Source: Alcaligenaceae bacterium
Lineage (GTDB): Bacteria; Pseudomonadota; Gammaproteobacteria; Burkholderiales; Burkholderiaceae_B
DNA length: 64,000 bases
Direction: 5' to 3'
NCBI GenBank assembly: GCA_013416435.1
Contig: JACCEN010000014.1
Span: forward strand, 1-64,000
Shown: positions 61,085-64,000 of the stretch, in pieces
Layout: each line of letters opens with the position of its first letter
How positions within the stretch are numbered: position 1 is the first letter of the stretch
Position numbers and translations under genes: made by a program
The notes under the pieces: model-generated
Database searches by the model: none
The model's input: the letters and a program-made list of their open reading frames with translations, nothing else
Told to the model about the DNA's origin: nothing

Positions 61085-62626
61085 TTACGACATGGTCGGC
61101 ATGACGAATTCATTGCCCTTGGTGATGTCTTCGGGCCAGCGTTGCATGACCGACTTCTGCTTGGTATAGAAGCGTACGCCTTCTTCGCCGTAGGAATGCG
61201 TATCGCCGAACAGGCTGCGCTTCCAGCCGCCGAAGCCATGCCATGCCATCGGAACCGGAATGGGCACGTTGATGCCCACCATGCCGACCTGTATGCGGCG
61301 CGAGAACTCGCGCGCGGTATGGCCATCGCTGGTGAAGCACGATACGCCGTTGCCGAACTCGTGGCGATTGACCAGGTCGACCGCTTCGCCCAAGTCGTTG
61401 ACGTGGACGCAGGCCAGGACCGGTCCGAAGATTTCCTCTTTGTAGATGCGCATGTCCGGCGTCACGTTGTCGAATAGCGTTCCGCCGACATAGAAACCGT
61501 TCTCGTTGCCCGGCACCGTGAAGCTGCGGCCGTCCACCAGCAGCTCGGCGCCTTCCTCGACGCCGATGCCGATGTAGTTCTCGATGCGCTGCTGGGCCTC
61601 CTTGGTGACGACCGGGCCCATTTCGGCATCCAGGTACATGCCGTCCTTGACCTTGAGCGTCTTGGCGCGCTCGATCAACGCCGGAATGATCTTCTTGCCG
61701 ACATCGCCCACCAGAACCGCGACGGAAATCGCCATGCAGCGCTCGCCGGCCGATCCGTAGGCCGCGCCAACCAGCGCGTCGATCGTGCGTTCGATGTTGG
61801 CATCGGGCATGATGACCATATGGTTCTTTGCGCCGCCCAGGGCCTGCACGCGCTTGCCGAAATGAGCGCCGCGTTCATAGATGTATTGCGCAATGGGAGT
61901 CGAGCCCACGAAGCTCAATGCCGCGACGTCCTGGTGTTCGAGCAGCGCATCCACCACCGTCTTGTCGCCCTGGACCACGTTGAAGACGCCGTCCGGCAAA
62001 CCGGCCTCCTTGAGCAGCCTGGCCATGAACAGCGCGGCGCTGGGGTCGCGCTCGCTGGGCTTCAGGATGAAGGTGTTGCCGGCAGCGATGGCGACAGGGA
62101 ACATCCAGCAGGGAACCATGCAGGGGAAGTTGAAGGGCGTGATGCCGGCCACCACGCCCAGGGGCTGGCGCATGGTCCAGTTATCGATGCCGTTGGATAC
62201 CTGTTCGGTGAAATCGCCCTTGAGCAATTGAGGAATGCCGCAGGCGAATTCAATGATGTCGATGCCCCGGGCCACTTCCCCTTGCGCATCCGTGAAGACC
62301 TTGCCGTGCTCGGCCGTGATCATGGCGGCGAGCTCGTCGGTGTGCTGGTTCATGAGACCGAGAAAACGGTTCAGGATGCGCGAACGCCGCAGCGGGGGCG
62401 TATCGGCCCAAGCCGGCGCCGCCGCCTTGGCCGCGGCTACGGCGGTATTGACGTCTTCGACGGTGGACAGCACCACGTGGCGGGAGACCTCGCCGGTGGA
62501 CGGATTGTACACGGCCTGCTTGCGCTGGCTGCCGCTTTCAGCCACTTGGCCGTTGATGAAGTTGACCACGTCGCCGCTGTCGACGTAGGCGGGCTGCGAA
62601 CTGAGCACGCTGGCCGAGTCTTTCAT
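61085..62626 (-). CDS. mmsA: Methylmalonate-semialdehyde dehydrogenase (CoA-acylating)
   Basis: The 513-residue aldehyde dehydrogenase has [56 protein letters not shown] and the catalytic Cys 297 in [10 protein letters not shown]. The AKNH text replaces the general-base glutamate of ordinary aldehyde dehydrogenases, as in CoA-dependent MmsA. It converts methylmalonate or malonate semialdehyde to propionyl- or acetyl-CoA in valine and inositol breakdown. AAGGAG precedes ATG 62626; the longer reading is not supported. Confidence 0.93.
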   Translation of the reverse strand: MKDSASVLSSQPAYVDSGDVVNFINGQVAESGSQRKQAVYNPSTGEVSRHVVLSTVEDVNTAVAAAKAAAPAWADTPPLRRSRILNRFLGLMNQHTDELAAMITAEHGKVFTDAQGEVARGIDIIEFACGIPQLLKGDFTEQVSNGIDNWTMRQPLGVVAGITPFNFPCMVPCWMFPVAIAAGNTFILKPSERDPSAALFMARLLKEAGLPDGVFNVVQGDKTVVDALLEHQDVAALSFVGSTPIAQYIYERGAHFGKRVQALGGAKNHMVIMPDANIERTIDALVGAAYGSAGERCMAISVAVLVGDVGKKIIPALIERAKTLKVKDGMYLDAEMGPVVTKEAQQRIENYIGIGVEEGAELLVDGRSFTVPGNENGFYVGGTLFDNVTPDMRIYKEEIFGPVLACVHVNDLGEAVDLVNRHEFGNGVSCFTSDGHTAREFSRRIQVGMVGINVPIPVPMAWHGFGGWKRSLFGDTHSYGEEGVRFYTKQKSVMQRWPEDITKGNEFVMPTMS

Positions 62627-62701
62627 TGCTATCTCCTTGATATGCTGGATGGAATGCAAAAAAGTATAGGCGTCTCCGGCCTCCATCACAAGAACGTATT
62701 T

Positions 62702-62735
62702 ATTGATTCATTGTTTAAAATACTGAACAATCAAT
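62702..62735. promoter_or_regulatory. Nested inverted repeats between mmsA and its divergent LysR gene
   Basis: ATTGTT (62710-62715) and AACAAT (62726-62731) form 6-base arms around 10 bases. Outside them ATTGATT (62702-62708) and AATCAAT (62729-62735) form 7-base arms. The region lies 19-52 bases before the LysR ATG and 76 or more before mmsA, so it can control both. Binding by the LysR protein is inferred. Confidence 0.45.
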
Positions 62736-62753
62736 CCAGGATGGGAGCACGGC

Positions 62754-63686
62754 ATGAACGAATACAAGAAAGAAATGATGTGGTCGCACATCTACTGGCT
62801 GAGCATGCTCGGCGGCGCGGGCAGCTATACGGCGGCCGCCAAGCGCCTGGGCGTCAGCAAGGGGGCCGTGAGCCAGCGCATCGCCGAACTCGAGCAGGCG
62901 TCGGGCATCGCCCTTGTGCAGCGCACGACCCGCAGCGTGCGGCTGACCGACGCCGGGCAGGCCCTGGTTGACAGTACCCGTCACGCCTATGCCTCCATCG
63001 AGCAAGGCTTCGACAGCATACGCGACCTTGCGCAGGTGCCCCGCGGCGCGGTGCGGGTCACGGCGCCGGTGGCGCTGGGGCGTCAGAAGATCGTCCCGTT
63101 GATCGGGCAGTTTCTTGAGGAGTGTCCCGAAGTCCGGATCGAAATCGAGCTCTCGGACCATGTCAGCTCGCTGGCTCAGGAAGGCTTCGACCTGGCCATA
63201 CGGCACACCAGCACCGTGCCCGAAACGCATGTCGCATGGCTGCTGCGCCCTTCCGAGACCTTGCTGGTGGCGACACCCGCATACTTGGCAAGGCATGGCA
63301 AGCCGCGCAAGCCCGAGGATCTCTCTCGGCACAACTGCCTGTACTACCTGCGTTCCGCGGCGTCACCGGCCTGGAGTTTCGCGCCGCTGCGCCGCAAGGG
63401 AGACCGGCAAAGCGTTGCCATCAAGGGAAACTTCTGTGCCAACAACAGCGAAGCACTGCGCGAAGTCGTCATGGCGAACCAGGGCATCGCGCTCTTGCCC
63501 GACTTCAGCGCCGGCGAAGACCTGCAGGCCGGCCGCCTGGTGCAGCTCCTGCCGCAATGGAAGCCGGTGGGCGTGTTTGGCGACGCCATCTATGCGATAC
63601 GACCGTATAGCGCCTATGTACCCAGGGCGGTGACGGCCTTCGTGCAATACCTGAAGGCCAAGGGTCAGACCCCGAATGGGGTCTGA
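62754..63686 (+). CDS. LysR-type transcriptional regulator, C-terminus encoded by a palindrome
   Basis: The 310-residue regulator has the helix-turn-helix (SMLGGAGSYTAAAKRLGVSKG, then AVSQRIAELEQASGIALVQR) and the effector domain of the CrgA/DsdC-like group. GGGAG precedes the ATG. It is divergent from mmsA and probably controls it. The last codons (GQTPNGV and the TGA) lie inside the palindrome at 63662-63689, so a repeat has replaced the original gene end. Confidence 0.9.
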   Translation: MNEYKKEMMWSHIYWLSMLGGAGSYTAAAKRLGVSKGAVSQRIAELEQASGIALVQRTTRSVRLTDAGQALVDSTRHAYASIEQGFDSIRDLAQVPRGAVRVTAPVALGRQKIVPLIGQFLEECPEVRIEIELSDHVSSLAQEGFDLAIRHTSTVPETHVAWLLRPSETLLVATPAYLARHGKPRKPEDLSRHNCLYYLRSAASPAWSFAPLRRKGDRQSVAIKGNFCANNSEALREVVMANQGIALLPDFSAGEDLQAGRLVQLLPQWKPVGVFGDAIYAIRPYSAYVPRAVTAFVQYLKAKGQTPNGV

Positions 63687-63802
63687 CCCTGCAGCGTCGG
63701 CTGAGGGCGTTGATCGGGGGTCAGACCCCATTCGGGGTCTGACCCCGCTGCATCGGCTGGGGGCGTTGATTGGGGGTCAGACCCCTTACGGGGTCTGACC
63801 CC
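63662..63802. repeat. Tandem array of three GGGGTC..GACCCC palindromes
   Basis: Copies are at 63662-63689 (spacer GAAT), 63717-63746 (spacer ATTC) and 63773-63802 (spacer TTAC). The two intervening stretches are alike (CGGCTGAGGGCGTTGAT and CGGCTGGGGGCGTTGAT), so the array has a period of 55-56 bases. It starts inside the LysR gene and ends 8 bases before the SDR stop. Confidence 0.92.
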
Positions 63803-63810
63803 TCAGCCCT

Positions 63811-64000
63811 TCAAAAAGTCACTGAAAAGCCGCCGTCGACAACGAGGATATGCCCATTCACGTAAGAAGCCGACGGCGACGCCAGGAACACCGCGGCACC
63901 GGCGATTTCGTCGGGACGCGCCCACCGGCCGAGCGGATTGCGGCCGACCACCACCGGCCCCTTGACCGGATCCGCCGCCAGGGCGGCATTGGTCTCTGTG
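63811..64000 (-). CDS. Short-chain dehydrogenase/reductase, C-terminal end (partial)
   Basis: The minus-strand frame reads 62 codons to a TGA (63811-63813). It includes [32 protein letters not shown] and [12 protein letters not shown], the classic C-terminus of an SDR-family NAD(P)-dependent oxidoreductase such as a gluconate 5-dehydrogenase or 3-oxoacyl reductase. The catalytic Tyr and Lys and the start are beyond the window. Its substrate cannot be told. Confidence 0.9.
   Translation of the reverse strand, partial: TETNAALAADPVKGPVVVGRNPLGRWARPDEIAGAAVFLASPSASYVNGHILVVDGGFSVTF

Noticed and set aside
60949-63802. CRISPR array made of the GGGGTC palindromes
   Set aside because: Repeats are near-perfect palindromes, spacers are few and partly alike or derived from the adjacent gene, and no cas genes are present.

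Overview
The window looks like a chromosomal segment of a GC-rich betaproteobacterium, most likely Burkholderiales and probably Alcaligenaceae (Bordetella/Achromobacter/Pusillimonas-like). The reasons are three orphan Bug-type tripartite tricarboxylate receptors, several CaiB-type CoA-transferases with LysR regulators, and a complete glucose-6-phosphate branch beside organic-acid genes. This placement is inference from gene content only.

Layout. 1-246: right end of an IS66-family insertion that splits an aldehyde dehydrogenase gene. 243-9113: minus-strand genes for uptake and CoA-linked breakdown of an unidentified carboxylic acid (ThDP decarboxylase, two Bug receptors, enoyl-CoA hydratase, two CoA-transferases, thioesterase, MaoC hydratase), with a divergent LysR gene at 9114. 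10053-10646: gene debris, including a decayed partial copy of the neighbouring threonine aldolase gene. 10647-17186: two minus-strand groups apparently for (N-acyl) hydroxy-amino acids: M20 hydrolase, threonine aldolase and Bug receptor, then RidA, a YheO/DauR-type regulator, a PLP dehydratase and a LysR regulator. 17288-19109: a double-domain KaiC-like ATPase with a stand-alone receiver protein. 19272-25533: membrane PQQ dehydrogenase followed by a three-subunit molybdenum hydroxylase. 25621-37253: a type II secretion system with divergent arms (gspC-gspO leftward, gspGHIJKLMN-D-E-F rightward) and a lipidated secretin. 37473-40832: a sulfatase lipoprotein with a dockerin-like EF-hand tail, facing a membrane-anchored formylglycine-generating enzyme. 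40990-43506: a MASE3-PAS-GGDEF-EAL protein. 43748-48572: an ABC importer operon ending in a DUF421 protein. 48662-55684: FMN reductase, acylphosphatase, GH15 glycosidase, UspA, PQQ sugar dehydrogenase, zwf and gnd. 55738-60893: slipin, NfeD protease, DUF488, fumC, epd. 61085-64000: mmsA, LysR regulator, and the 3' end of an SDR gene.

The most striking structure outside genes is a family of about 16 palindromes with 13-base arms GGGGTCAGACCCC / GGGGTCTGACCCC (or a TCGGA/TCCGA version). They lie almost always within a few bases of a stop codon, and in places form short tandem arrays. Other candidate regulatory sites are a LysR box at 9021, a dyad over the ridA -10 box, a 10-base dyad between the two T2SS arms, and an FNR/ANR box placed for class II activation of uspA.

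The best candidate for a linked system is the T2SS plus sulfatase plus formylglycine enzyme at 25.6-40.8 kb. The sulfatase lipobox is followed by Asp-Asn, as in pullulanase, a known T2SS-exported lipoprotein.
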